From Sinotaia quadrata (lineage: Eukaryota > Mollusca > Gastropoda > Architaenioglossa > Viviparidae): 64,000 bases of DNA. The notes below the pieces were generated by a model. It ran no database searches, was not told where the DNA came from, and was given only the letters and a program-made list of their open reading frames with translations. The stretch spans positions 17,132,001 through 17,196,000 of the forward strand of contig CM054182.1 in assembly GCA_028829895.1 (NCBI GenBank), in the 5' to 3' direction. Of the stretch, positions 55,501 through 64,000 are shown piece by piece. Each line of letters starts with the position of its first letter. Within the stretch, counting starts at the first letter, position 1. The translations under genes and the position numbers were made by a program.

Positions 55501-56290
55501 ATTCATATCATTCTAGTAAATAGTCCTAACATTGCTGTTTTGCAGGAATAAGTAGCGTTTAGTGCACAAATTTGGGGATTATATTGTAGCGAAGACTGTT
55601 ACTTTAATACAATTATTTGTTGATGCAACTTAGCTGAAATTAAGGATCACTCCTTTATTTAACAATCTGCTGTATTTTATTTAATGTGACTTAAACCATG
55701 TTTGAAAGAAAAAGTGCTGGATGTGTTGTTGTTAAAAATGTGTTCTCGCAGCTGTATTGAAAAATTTGGTTTGTTTCAGATTTCGTTTCGCATGCAAACA
55801 CATGGCTTTTTCTTATATCAGTAAGAACAAAAAAATGAAATATAACCATAAGCTTTCTCCTGCTCCATTTTTATTAGCAGAACTTTAAAATGTTAAGTTT
55901 TGGTAATCAATTACAAACTTGGCTCATTTTCAAATTGTTGCCTTAAAGACATCTGAAAAAAAATACTTTCTCACTGAAAGCTGCACTGAGAAGAACATTA
56001 TTTCTATTTTAATTCAGTGAAGAATATGTTACTCCCTATCCAGTATCTTGTTCCATTGTCTGTTTTTTTATAACAATAAATGCAACTTTGTTCAGTATTA
56101 AAGCTTAAATGAATCCTTATACACTTTATTCATTTTCTGAAATTATGTTAATCTATTCTAACTTACCTCCCTTTGAGTGCAAATGTGAGTGAAAAATGTG
56201 AAGTATGACCATAGTCACACCAGTACAAAATATCACAAGAAATGCCTTTCGATGTTTCACTTTCAGCCAAAACAATCGGAGCAGCCACAT
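48371..56290 (-). CDS. UPF0489-A: membrane-anchored C5orf22-like protein, five exons
   Basis: Join of 56290-56167, 54791-54672, 54153-54092, 52369-52244 and 49546-48371; 535 codons plus TAA, all phases agreeing. Residues 10-15 are basic (KVKHRK) and 16-33 form a hydrophobic signal anchor, predicting a type II membrane protein. Then [14 protein letters not shown] (His79), [13 protein letters not shown] (Asp106, His108, Asp110) and [10 protein letters not shown] (Asp274, Asp276, Asp278), ending with [10 protein letters not shown] and [13 protein letters not shown]. Human C5orf22 has the same order (VVEDHQE, DSHPD, DIDLDFF, RSSLDDYCP) without an anchor. The motifs resemble arginase-fold metal ligands; enzyme activity is inference. 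The ATG has an in-frame TGA nine codons upstream. Confidence 0.85.
49547..52243 (-). other. UPF0489-A intron 4
   Basis: Contains repeats at 50130-50350 (about 68 bp, CATTACACCAAGGCTAAGTG), 50640-50950 (about 70-80 bp, AAACAAACATTAACACTTAA), 50990-51240 (about 56 bp, GTTACATTTAGTGTGAAATA), and the array at the exon 4 donor. Confidence 0.75.
50125..51245. repeat. Series of three intronic minisatellites
   Basis: Three neighbouring arrays of about 55-80 bp units share the theme GTGARRYTAACCAGGGC / CTCACTCCAA and may be branches of one ancestor. Confidence 0.75.
51600..52260 (-). repeat. Minisatellite of about 50-60 bp copying the exon 4 donor
   Basis: About 12 copies around CCTAATCTCTCAGAAGTTTG, TAAACAATNNTTGTTTCTCA. 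On the minus strand the exon end is AATGATGTCTTCATTACG|GTGAGAAACA. A copy some 600 bases away reads ATTGATGACTCCATTAAG|GTGAGGAACA, so coding bases and an intact donor are repeated. Confidence 0.85.
52244..52369 (-). CDS. UPF0489-A exon 4 (DxHxD exon)
   Basis: Acceptor CCTTGTTTTAG, donor ATTACG|GTGAGA; 42 codons, phase 0 both ends: [18 protein letters not shown], then [11 protein letters not shown] and NDVFIT. It carries the metal-type motif and aligns along its full length with the paralogue's 41-codon exon. Confidence 0.88.
52720..53660 (+). mobile_element. DR1 dispersed element, 3' part
   Basis: Shares long segments with 25.4-26.0 kb (CATCAACTTATCARTAAAAC; GCTTATGTCTATGCTAGGAT) and ends GGTGGTGTTGGCATCACAC like the canonical end. 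It is inserted in UPF0489-A intron 3 in antisense orientation. Confidence 0.6.
54092..54153 (-). CDS. UPF0489-A exon 3
   Basis: Acceptor GGTTTCAG, donor CACTCTT|GTAAGT; two bases plus 20 codons ([20 protein letters not shown]). Added between exons 2 and 4 it restores the frame and the spacing between the His and DxHxD motifs seen in C5orf22, which is strong support despite its small size. Confidence 0.85.
54512..54706 (-). repeat. Repeat copying the exon 2 end and donor
   Basis: On the minus strand the exon 2 end is TTATTGTAGAAGAACATTTT then GAAG|GTGAGA. An intronic copy at 54512-54553 reads TTATTGTAGAAGAACATTTT then GAGG|GTGAGA. About 40 bases match with four or five differences, including an intact donor. 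Partial units (ACAATAAACATTGGTTATGT, TTTTACTGACTATAGGTACC) lie between. Confidence 0.9.
54672..54791 (-). CDS. UPF0489-A exon 2
   Basis: Acceptor TCATCTTCAG, donor TTTGAAG|GTGAGA; two bases, 39 codons, one base. Reads [18 protein letters not shown] and VFIVEEHFE. The His of EEHFE corresponds to EDHQE in human C5orf22. Confidence 0.87.
54800..56010 (-). other. UPF0489-A intron 1, main part
   Basis: AT-rich, no further exon recognised. It ends in the left arm of a long inverted repeat. Confidence 0.5.
56167..56290 (-). CDS. UPF0489-A exon 1 (signal anchor)
   Basis: ATG at 56290 to donor GGGAG|GTAAGT: 41 codons plus one base, [17 protein letters not shown] then [16 protein letters not shown]. 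An acceptor ATGTTTTCAG at 56326 starts the exon with 35 bases of 5' UTR, so an earlier non-coding exon exists. Confidence 0.82.
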
Positions 56291-56430
56291 GATCTTTAGC
56301 AGCCTTTCAGATGCTCAACAAATGTCTGAAAACATAAAATTATTATTAAGCTGTGACTCACCAAATGCCTGAAAACAGGTGAACATAAAATGATTTAACT
56401 GTCATTCACCAAATGCTTGAATGCAGGTGT
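56291..56430 (-). repeat. Repeat of about 55 bp copying the exon 1 acceptor
   Basis: Minus strand: TTATGTTTTCAG|ACATTTGTTGAG (real), CCTGTTTTCAG|GCATTTGGTGAG and CCTGCATTCAAG|CATTTGGTGAA. Three copies at about 55-62 bp spacing, two with an intact AG. Confidence 0.8.
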
Positions 56431-56849
56431 ACAAATTAAAATTATTAATTTCTTAAGCATGGAATGCAAAATATGAAAGCTCTACACAAGCATTCAATTA
56501 ATTTTCATAATGAGTTGCAAAAAAAAAATAAAAAGCATAAAATTATGTGAAAATTAAAATATAAAACAATCAAGTGGAAATTAACATAATTTCAGAAAAT
56601 GAATAAACTGTATAAGGATTCATTTAAGCTTTAATACTGAACAAAGTTGCATTTATTGTTATAAAAAAACAGACAATGGAACAAGATACTGGATAGGGAG
56701 TAACATATTCTTCACTGAATTCAATATCCCAAAGGGTGTTATGTTATTTCATGTCTATGGAACTGGAAGGCTGAGAAAACAGTATCATCCCTTTGAAAAA
56801 AGATATGTAAAATAGTAACCCTCCAATAAAAAAAAAAATATATGCTTAC

Positions 56850-57075
56850 CAAGATTTTTTGCTCGGAGTTCATGCTATGGAGATGTGTGCTGGATAAGTC
56901 AGCTTGAGACTTATGTAATGGAGATTTTTGCACGATGTTAGTTCAGGGTTCATGCTATGGAGATATGTGCTGGATGAGTTAGCTTGGGGTCCATGTAATG
57001 CAGATCTTTGTTAGCTCAGGGTTCATGCTATTGAGATCTGTGCTGGATGAGTTAACTCAGGGTTCTCATTTTTTG
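56850..57075 (-). other. Candidate 5' UTR exon and repeat of UPF0489-A
   Basis: A donor ATCTTG|GTAAGC at 56850 closes a segment that lies inside a repeat of about 80 bp (GGTTCATGCTATGGAGAT, GTGCTGGATGAGTTAGCT; two to three copies). It could be the upstream non-coding exon required by the acceptor at 56326. Unproven. Confidence 0.25.
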
Positions 57076-57097
57076 ATATTTTTTAAAACTTACATTA

Positions 57098-57123
57098 GCA
57101 TATATATATATATATATATATAT
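57098..57123. repeat. (TA)n microsatellite
   Basis: About 13 TA units. Confidence 0.9.
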
Positions 57124-57124
57124 T

Positions 57125-58715
57125 TATTAGGATTTATTTAACTGATATTTACACTTACAGCAATTCTCTCAAACTTTATACAGTATAATTATATATTAAT
57201 ATAAATGGAGCAACTAAAAATATTATTAAAAGGGTAAATTGATAAAAACTTTAAATCCATAAATTACAAGATGAGTTGACTTTCTACTAGTCATAAAAAG
57301 GTCAATGTCAACTGGAACAAATTGCCTTTTGCTAAAAAATAAATAAATAAAATATCCTAAACACATAATTTTACTATAAAACTAGTCTTGGGACTAGTGA
57401 TCTCTAATTATCTGTTTTAGTTCAACCTTCATGGTTATGTCTGTTAAAATAAGATCTCTCTAGCTTGTCCATATATTATGTGTATTTAAACAGGAGTACT
57501 GTAAATGCTCAGACTTCGATTACATATTTTTAAGAGAGTGTTGTAACAAATTCAGGTCATTATCATTAATATTGAGTTGTAAAAATAACTAAAATTGAAA
57601 ATTATAAAATAAAAAGAATTTAAAAAGAATATGAAGACAAAATAAATCATAGAAGTTTGTGCCCTTACTTTAGAAGTATATAGAACACATTTATGTTAAC
57701 TAATTATTGAGTAAACAATTGACCAAACCAACATAGCATTAATATTCCTCAGCCTTAAAATATACTGCAGGAAAGTATATAAATGCCACTGTATTATAAT
57801 AGGGTCAATGCGACTAGAACATATCTACTTATTCATAAACAATTTAAATGATTCGCTACCTATAATTGGTATCGTAAATCCTCTGAAAATACGAGGATTT
57901 CTGAATTGCAGACGCCATTGGTTGTTTACAAGACTAGATTACAGTAACTTCCCCTGGACAAGTGCTCGTTTCGCAAATGGAAATCTATATCCGTGATCAT
58001 TGTGAAGACTGTTTTGGTAACACCTGCTGTAACGTTTTAAAAAGGCCTGCTAATTGTTCAGAAACTTAATTGATGTTTTTCTTTAAAACAGTTGATTTTT
58101 TAAAAATAAATATGAAAAGCCGTTGATAGTACAATATTTCTCGCTCCTTTACCATGTTTTATATTTTATAATACAGATAATTTTCACGTAGAGTTCGATC
58201 GTTTGCAAAGCATTTATTTCTCTGGACTAGATAATGTTATACGTACAACAAAAAAACCCCCCAAATATTTAAGTTGTGTGTTTCTGTGAAAAAAACTATA
58301 ATTTTTCAACAACTACAATAATTAAAGATACAGTGTACAGATTAGAACTTTAGAATGTGCTGTTATGGGTTTTGCTTGTACTTGCAACGATTGTCGAATA
58401 AATAATTATAATATTATTGGTCACAGGCCTGCTTGGACGAAGAAAGCGCGTGCTGGTTATTCAAAACTAGAAAGTTATATTGATCTCTTGGGTATTTTAT
58501 TAATAATTATCATTGACAAAAAAGTACATAAACCTAATTTATGTGTTGTTTGATCTGCTGAACCGTTATCATAAATCATGTGTGATTTTAACTCCCACTT
58601 CTAGAGGCTGACAATTTACACCAAGCTGATTCTAAGACAGTTTGAACATGTTCTGAATTTAGGTCGACCTCGAAGTTTTTTTTTTATATATACATAGGTA
58701 CTATTAATAAATAAT
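57125..58715. other. Intergenic sequence between the UPF0489 paralogues
   Basis: No exon is convincing. On the minus strand AACCAATGGC at about 57914-57923 is a CCAAT box in a locally GC-richer patch (57890-57990), a plausible but unpro­ven promoter region for UPF0489-A. Confidence 0.3.
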
Positions 58716-58716
58716 G

Positions 58717-59405
58717 TGTGACGCCAACGCCTCCTAGTTCATCGTTATATTTTTAATTAATTAAGCATTCATAACTAATTACAAGTGATGAGAATCTTAA
58801 TTTATGTTATTAATAATTCACCAGCAGACACCATTCGTCTCTCTTACTTGGCGGATATGCGGTTATCAATGTGTAAGGTCAATAAATTTATTAAATCAAC
58901 AATCAATATACATAAAACAATAAAATAAAAGATTAACTGACATAAATATTTCCATGAAACCGTGTTCAAATATTTTTTTATATTTATTCAGTCTTAAAAA
59001 CAATTCAACAATACTGCTACGACCATGGTAGGCACAGCAAATATATACTGCAGTAGATATTTGCTGTGCCTATCACGGTTGTAGCAGTTTATAATCAATA
59101 AACCAGGAGATTCGGATAATATACAGAAAAGCTGATTTGTCCTGAACAAACGCCACGTTTTCAGTTTATCCCTTTTTCAGTCCTTTCATTCTTACATTTA
59201 GGTCTCAACTTACAGTTTCCTGCAACTGTATTTATTAGTCCGATACACGCATACAGCATAATAAATATAGCATCATATATTTTATGAACAGGTTCACTAG
59301 AAAACAATGTCAAGTGTTTAGCATACTATATATCAGCATCTTAGTTCAATATTTGTAGAAATAATAGCCTACTCAATAATACATCTCTGTGTAAAAAACA
59401 AGAAT
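58717..59405 (-). mobile_element. DR1 dispersed element, truncated reverse copy
   Basis: Begins ATGTGTGACGCCAACG and follows the 1304-2527 copy (GATGAGAATCTTAATTTATG; ATAACAAATAT-type segments; ATCAGCATCTTAGTTCA) until about 59405. Confidence 0.6.
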
Positions 59406-59409
59406 AACA

Positions 59410-59930
59410 TATTAGCATCTGAACTTTCCTTCACATATTTATATTTTTCACAAATGCAATAAAATTAATATTTTTAATTATAAACTATAATTGAAAAATA
59501 ATAAAATAATTATTATCATTAATCGCTAAAATTGAAATCAACGTATAACTGACGAAAACGAAGATAAAACAGTGCAGACTTGGAAATTAAAACAGTTTGA
59601 GTAACTAACATCTTACAATTAACAGCTACATTAGACCTATCAGTAAAGGCCACCAAGGAAACACAAATCAATAGTTTTGGTACACCAAATTTCAGAAAAC
59701 TCAAAACAAAAGTGAAATGAAAAATTTGCTAGGATCTACGTTGAGAAATCCACATTTTGACATAAAGGTCAAGGCAGTACTATTAGTAAGGCCCCATGGA
59801 AGTATTGAATATAACATCTGAACTGGAAGATTTCATGCCAGGAAATGACATCTTTCTAAATTTAGAGTAAGATAGAGTGTCATCACAGTTTGCTCCAAAA
59901 CTGTACCTTCTATTCATTTCTCTCTATCGC
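59410..59930. other. AT-rich 3' flank of UPF0489-B
   Basis: No gene is seen. Confidence 0.3.
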
Positions 59931-59934
59931 TTTA

Positions 59935-60140
59935 TGGCATTTGTCTTTCTCTACTCTTAGCATTGCATCCCTATTCAATGCAATGTATCTCTACTCATGA
60001 CACTATCAATAATCATGGCACTATATCTTTACTCACGGCACGTATTCATGGCGCGTTATCTCTACTCACGGTAGGATATCTCTACACATGGCACTATATT
60101 TCTTCTCGTGGCACTGTATCTCTATTACAGATTTAGTTTC
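59935..60140. repeat. Degenerate repeat of about 30 bp
   Basis: About seven copies around TATCTCTACTCATGGCACTA, about 200 bases beyond the UPF0489-B stop. Confidence 0.75.
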
Positions 60141-60323
60141 TCCACAGACGCTGGTCTCCGTCTGGAGGATTAACACAATTTGTAAGCTTACACATAAGAG
60201 AAACTAAAAGAAAAAATACAACTGAAATACAGAAATTGTGAGAAGATCCAGTGTTGTTGCTGCTTCAGGCGATAATAATAATAATGACCGACGATGATAA
60301 AAGGAAAAACAGGAGAACGATGC

Positions 60324-61535
60324 CTATGCTTTCCTGTCCCACCAACCAGCCTGACCACCCAGAAGATTTTTGTCATAGTAAGTGCTTTCCCTTGTAATGC
60401 CAGGAACCGAGTTCAACACTGTGAGTATCTCTCCTTCTATCTGCCCAGCCAGATCTCTTGGTGTGTATCCGTCACGCACAGAGCGGCAGAGTGTGACCAG
60501 TTTAGGCACGAGGCTAGCGTGTCCAACCAGTTTACGAAGCTGTCCACTTCTGACAGATATCTCCACGTCATCAGGGGTGTGGAAAAAAACTTTGGACGCA
60601 GTGGGACGGTTGTAGCCGATACAGATGGTCATGCCAAGAGCTGGATTGAAACCAAAAGTGGCGACAGATTCCCTGAGGCATATTCCAACTCTTGCCAGGA
60701 CAGTCAACTGATCTCTCCTCATAGAGACCAGTTGGTGAAAAAGGTCATTAAGCATCAATTGGTCGCCAAAGTTGGAGTTGCAGAAAATCAAAGAAATGTT
60801 AATCGTAGCCTTGTCTCTATCTCGAGACATTAGAGAGAGTGCATTTTCTGTCCAGGAAGCCGGAAGTGTCTGACGGCAATCTGAGTACACATCAGCTTTG
60901 CACGCCTCCACTATCCTGACAGCAGTCTCCACAAGAGACCGAAAGAAAATGTCCGCCAGGGACTCTAGAGCTGCCGTGGATGTACAGAAAAGTCGACTGA
61001 CGAGAGTGGACAGAGTATTGACTTGATCCACACTCATTCCGGCCTTCAAGAGTGGTGCTATACCTGCCTGGCACCCGTAATAATCTTCGTCAATGTCCAA
61101 GACGACTGATTCGTTCATGCTTAGCCAGGGAGATCCGCCATCTTTGTCCAGCCCAGCTTGCAGTAGACTCAGCGCCTCACCCTCGCTCACTCCCTCCACG
61201 AGAATTTGCCGCTGTTGCACGCGACAACTGTCACGTGATATTTTCATTACCAGATCTCTTCCTGTCCCATGAGCTTGCTTAAAACAAGAGTCAACCAGAG
61301 ACTGACTGTCATTCACACAAAAGCATATTGAGAAATAGTCCTTTTCAGCCTTAAGGCGCTCTTCAGGTTTTAGATTTCTTCTGAGACCGGCATTCGAGGT
61401 ACTGAGCTGAGCGTCCACAACACCTAGGTCAACGTGAACCCGCACATGTCCCGATGGTAAGAGACCAGAGACGGTGGTGTCCCATGGGGGGATAATCCAC
61501 ACGTAGCGCTTGAACAATCCAGTCAGTGCTGCACT
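60324..61535 (-). CDS. UPF0489-B last exon
   Basis: Acceptor TTTCTCTCTTCAAG, 403 codons, TAG/TGA-type stop at 60324-60326. The start point is homologous to exon 5 of UPF0489-A. A 179-codon plus-strand frame (60294-60833) is an antisense shadow. Confidence 0.87.
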   Translation of the reverse strand, partial: SAALTGLFKRYVWIIPPWDTTVSGLLPSGHVRVHVDLGVVDAQLSTSNAGLRRNLKPEERLKAEKDYFSICFCVNDSQSLVDSCFKQAHGTGRDLVMKISRDSCRVQQRQILVEGVSEGEALSLLQAGLDKDGGSPWLSMNESVVLDIDEDYYGCQAGIAPLLKAGMSVDQVNTLSTLVSRLFCTSTAALESLADIFFRSLVETAVRIVEACKADVYSDCRQTLPASWTENALSLMSRDRDKATINISLIFCNSNFGDQLMLNDLFHQLVSMRRDQLTVLARVGICLRESVATFGFNPALGMTICIGYNRPTASKVFFHTPDDVEISVRSGQLRKLVGHASLVPKLVTLCRSVRDGYTPRDLAGQIEGEILTVLNSVPGITRESTYYDKNLLGGQAGWWDRKA

Positions 61536-62772
61536 CTTGAAGAGAGAAACAAATACCAAGAATTCAGATAGTCTATTAATAGACTCTCTCTCGCGCGTAT
61601 TGGATATAATGTGTCAGTATGGTTTTTAAAAGTAAAATTCAGGTAAAAATTTAAAAGGTTAGAATTTAGTACTAGGGTAAAAGTTAATGCGGATATATAA
61701 ATACCATATGCTAATGCAGATAAATGAATTTATCATGTGCTAATGCAGGTAAATGATGTAGTACCATGTGTAAGCCAGGTAAATAAATTAATGCGGGTAA
61801 ATGAAGATACCAAGAGCTAATGCGGGTGAATGAATTAATACCATGTGCTAATGCAGGTAAATTAGTTAATATCATGTGTTCCTACTATGTGCTAAAGCGG
61901 GCAAATGAAGTAATACCATGTGCTAATGCGAGCAAATGAAGTAGTACCATGTGCTAAAGCGGGCAAATGAAGTAATACCATGTGCTAATGCGAGCAAATG
62001 AAGTAGTACCATGTGCTAATGCGGGCAAATGAAGTAGTACCATGTGCTAATGCGGGCAAATGAAGTAGTACCATGTGCTAATGCGAGTAAAATAAATCAG
62101 TAACATGTGCTTCAGCTCTTGCTGTCCCTATGTACTTATTAGAGCAAGCAGAGCCAAAGAATAAAGAAGAAGATTCTGATTACAATTCGGATTCTGATGG
62201 AAGAAGAACTGAAGAAGATGAAAATCACGGTAGAGAAATGTTATTTAATTAGCACATATTATGCATGCCACTCAAATGTATATGAATATCATGTAAATTT
62301 GCCTTCATCTCAAATGTAAGTGTACTTGGCGGAATCACTGGACGTGATAATTTTATTTAGTGTACGTTTTGTTAGGAAAACTAAGAAGAAAGATATTGTC
62401 TAGTCTTGTCCTTTCAAATCGCCAGCAGTATGCTCGGGGTTCTTTTGTTTGTTGTTTTAACAAGAGAAAGTATACAGCCCGACACAACAATGGACTTATA
62501 GTACGTCATGCGTAAATACTCGCCTCCCACTCACCCACATAAACATTCTATTTATAACGAACGATAGCAACAAATTAAATTATTAACCCGAGTTATTAAA
62601 ATTTAAATTATATTTAAAATTCTTATTTATATTATTATCATAAAACATTAATTATAATTTTAAAGTACGATGAAAGAAAATATTGATATAATCAGATATA
62701 TTATTATAAATTAAATTTTACCTCGAAAAAAATTTGTAAATAATTATTTTCATGAGATAAAATATACAGTTT

Positions 62773-62803
<31 letters not shown>

Positions 62804-63043
62804 ATTTTTTACAGGAAATACATTATTATGGGGAAAAAGCATTATGTGATAAATACCAATAGTGAGTTAAGTTTAATTAATTCTCTTATAACTGTAAGCT
62901 TGATTAATGAGTATTCGTACAGTGATAAAGACATCGTTTCTTTGCATGAGGAATGCGAGGTCTGACGACTGCGGCCACCGGAAGACAGCCATTTCTTTGT
63001 AGACTACAGGTAGTGCCAGATCGGCATGACCATCAATGTGGAA
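60324..63043 (-). CDS. UPF0489-B: C5orf22-like paralogue, 5' end outside window
   Basis: Join of 63043-62921 and 61535-60324: 444 codons plus stop, phase 0 at the junction. It contains FHIDGHADLALP (DxHxD), WRWP-type FRWPQSSDLAFL, NDVFIT, then [40 protein letters not shown] and NLLGGQAGWWDRKA. It matches UPF0489-A exon for exon and end to end, so the two arose by tandem duplication. The exons matching A exons 1-3 were not found before 64000. Compared with A, the C-terminal exon is clearly richer in GC and has the same C-terminal tail. A role as a lumenal metal enzyme is inferred only. Confidence 0.82.
61690..62105. repeat. 29-30-bp minisatellite beside a candidate exon
   Basis: About 12 copies of a unit like GTACCATGTGCTAATGCGGG followed by CAAATGAAGTA. 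The last copy reads AGTAACATGTGCTTCAG at the acceptor of the candidate exon at 62116. Confidence 0.9.
62116..62229 (+). CDS. Candidate acidic exon inside the UPF0489-B intron
   Basis: Acceptor ATGTGCTTCAG, donor AATCACG|GTAGAG; two bases, 37 codons, one base. Reads LAVPMYLLEQAEPKNKEE then DSDYNSDSDGRRTEEDEN. Its length is a multiple of three, so it could be skipped without a frameshift. It lies antisense in an intron of UPF0489-B. Acidic low complexity prevents assignment; part of a transposase or nuclear protein is possible. Confidence 0.4.
62235..62915. other. AT-rich intronic sequence
   Basis: No feature beyond T-runs at 62772-62812. Confidence 0.35.
62921..63043 (-). CDS. UPF0489-B DxHxD exon
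   Basis: Acceptor GTGTTTACAG, donor ATCACT|GTACGA (a weaker donor); 41 codons, phase 0: FHIDGHADLALPVVYKEM, then AVFRWPQSSDLAFL and NDVFIT. Aligned throughout with exon 4 of UPF0489-A. Confidence 0.85.
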
Positions 63044-63245
63044 CTGTAAACACCCATAAACAGATCTGTGATCATTAGTGTGAGACTGTAACTTATAAAC
63101 AGATCGATTTTAATTATCATTAATGTGAAACTGTAATCATCTATAAACAGATCAGTGATTATTAATGTGGAGCTGTAAACACACCCATAAACAGATCTGT
63201 CATCATTAATGTAACTGTAAACATCACTTAAACTCATTGGATATA
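63020..63245 (-). repeat. Repeat of about 50-60 bp copying an acceptor and exon start
   Basis: Minus strand: GTGTTTACAG|TTCCACATTGATG is the real junction. Copies upstream read GTGTTTACAG|CTCCACATTAATA, ATTACAG|TTTCACATTAATG and GTTACAG|TCTCACACTAATG. Four units thus carry a usable-looking acceptor and about 13 exon bases. Confidence 0.9.
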
Positions 63246-63249
63246 AACA

Positions 63250-63860
63250 GTAACTGGTCTGATACATACAATAACTGATCTGATTTATACACCAAGTCTT
63301 TTAATACATACACTAACACCTCTGATACGTACTTATCCAGTACGTAAACTGAAGCGGCCCACTTTAACATGAAAACCGGAACTTACATCTATACTAATAA
63401 TAATGATAAAAATTAGCCTTCACAGTGTGTTATCAGAAAAGTAAAACACACAAACACATATGACTCCAGAATCATAAGTTTTGTCACAATGCACGACGCG
63501 TTACAGAGAACATAATGCGACACACTCCTATGTACCGCATTAATAGCGGCCACATTCGACAGTGATAACTAAAGATATCTACAGTAATTACACAGATATC
63601 ATTCAGTACAACGAAAGATATGGCCATTGTCGCTTGGGTGGGTCCACACAATCTACTACAACTACACAGAATTACATTCACACGACACTGTCACAACGCG
63701 AGCGCCAACAGAAAAGAACGGCTAACTTAGTAAACTACATTTATAAATGTTAAAAATTCGACACCCACTGTAAATCTTTGCTACAGTTCTCAAGAGTGGT
63801 CTCGTTTTACAGAACTGTACAACAGCAAAACGTAGAACGCACAACATAACCACCAGCAAT
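63250..63860. other. Upstream intron or flank of UPF0489-B
   Basis: Searched for homologues of UPF0489-A exons 1-3; none was found. A short plus frame at 63562-63753 is not convincing. Confidence 0.35.
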
Positions 63861-63864
63861 GAAA

Positions 63865-64000
63865 GAGCGGTCAACATTAAACTGACTTACACTTGATTAC
63901 AACTGAATTACATATACAACATTCAAACTGAACTACACGTGTATACAACATTAAAACTGAACTACACATGTATATAACATTAAAACTGAGCTACACAGGT
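63865..64000. repeat. Tandem repeat of about 36 bp at the window edge
   Basis: Three to four copies of a unit like ACATTAAAACTGAACTACAC followed by GTGTATACA; it continues out of the window. Confidence 0.85.

Larger units (their letters stand above)
56011..56721. repeat. 142-bp inverted repeat enclosing exon 1
   Basis: Left arm 56011-56152 and right arm 56580-56721 are reverse complements over 142 bases with one mismatch seen by eye (ACACTTTATT against ACAGTTTATT). The 427 bases between them contain the first coding exon of UPF0489-A. Confidence 0.9.
61536..62920 (-). other. UPF0489-B intron
   Basis: Contains a 16-bp palindrome AGTCTATTAATAGACT near 61569-61584, a 29-30-bp array, a plus-strand candidate exon at 62116 and a T-rich tract at 62770-62812. 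Confidence 0.7.

Noticed and set aside
60294..60833. 179-codon plus frame
   Set aside because: Antisense to the confident UPF0489-B exon, which has paralogue support.

Overview
This is a eukaryotic, metazoan window. It is AT-rich, intron-rich and crowded with tandem repeats. The best guess is a mollusc, probably a gastropod. The evidence is short exons with GT-AG junctions, introns of up to about 4.4 kb, (CA)n and (TG)n microsatellites, and a nuclease-like plus SF1-helicase-like protein of a type I associate with expanded molluscan families (from memory, not searched). No prokaryotic, organellar or viral gene was recognised.

Three genes can be assembled exon by exon with matching splice phases, all on the minus strand. 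(1) A NERD/Mrr-like nuclease plus SF1 helicase-like ATPase gene has exons 30445-29072, 24673-24467, 23330-23137 and 21861-19674. They join into 1,320 codons plus a stop; its first exon was not found. (2) UPF0489-A has exons 56290-56167, 54791-54672, 54153-54092, 52369-52244 and 49546-48371. They join into 535 codons plus a stop. It is a C5orf22-like protein with an N-terminal signal anchor. (3) UPF0489-B is a tandem paralogue with exons 63043-62921 and 61535-60324; its 5' part lies beyond the window. Both paralogues keep a DxHxD and a DxDxD motif that resemble the metal site of the arginase fold.

Several shorter stretches look like single exons of unidentified genes: plus strand about 9.9-13.4 kb, 17.56-17.73 kb, 26.2 kb and 62.1 kb; minus strand 2.95 kb, 34.2 kb and 44.9 kb. 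They have splice sites and an open frame but no family match, so their confidence is low to moderate. Islands at 12.4, 36.1-36.4, 38.1, 39.0 and 41.3-41.8 kb are protein-like in more than one frame or strand and are left unresolved.

Most of the remaining sequence is minisatellite arrays with units of about 19-90 bp, microsatellites, and a dispersed element of about 1.2 kb (called DR1) with full, truncated or decayed copies near 1.3, 24.8, 37.1, 39.8, 46.0, 52.7 and 58.7 kb. The most striking pattern is that many arrays sit on exon ends of the confident genes and repeat the splice site or stop codon, often with some coding bases. Examples are UPF0489-A exon 1 acceptor, exon 2 donor, exon 4 donor and stop; UPF0489-B DxHxD-exon acceptor; and nuclease-helicase exon C donor, exon D acceptor and 3' end. 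A second striking structure is a 142-bp inverted repeat, with one mismatch by eye, that encloses the signal-anchor exon of UPF0489-A.

All splice sites, alignments and repeat units were read by eye. Array edges are approximate.
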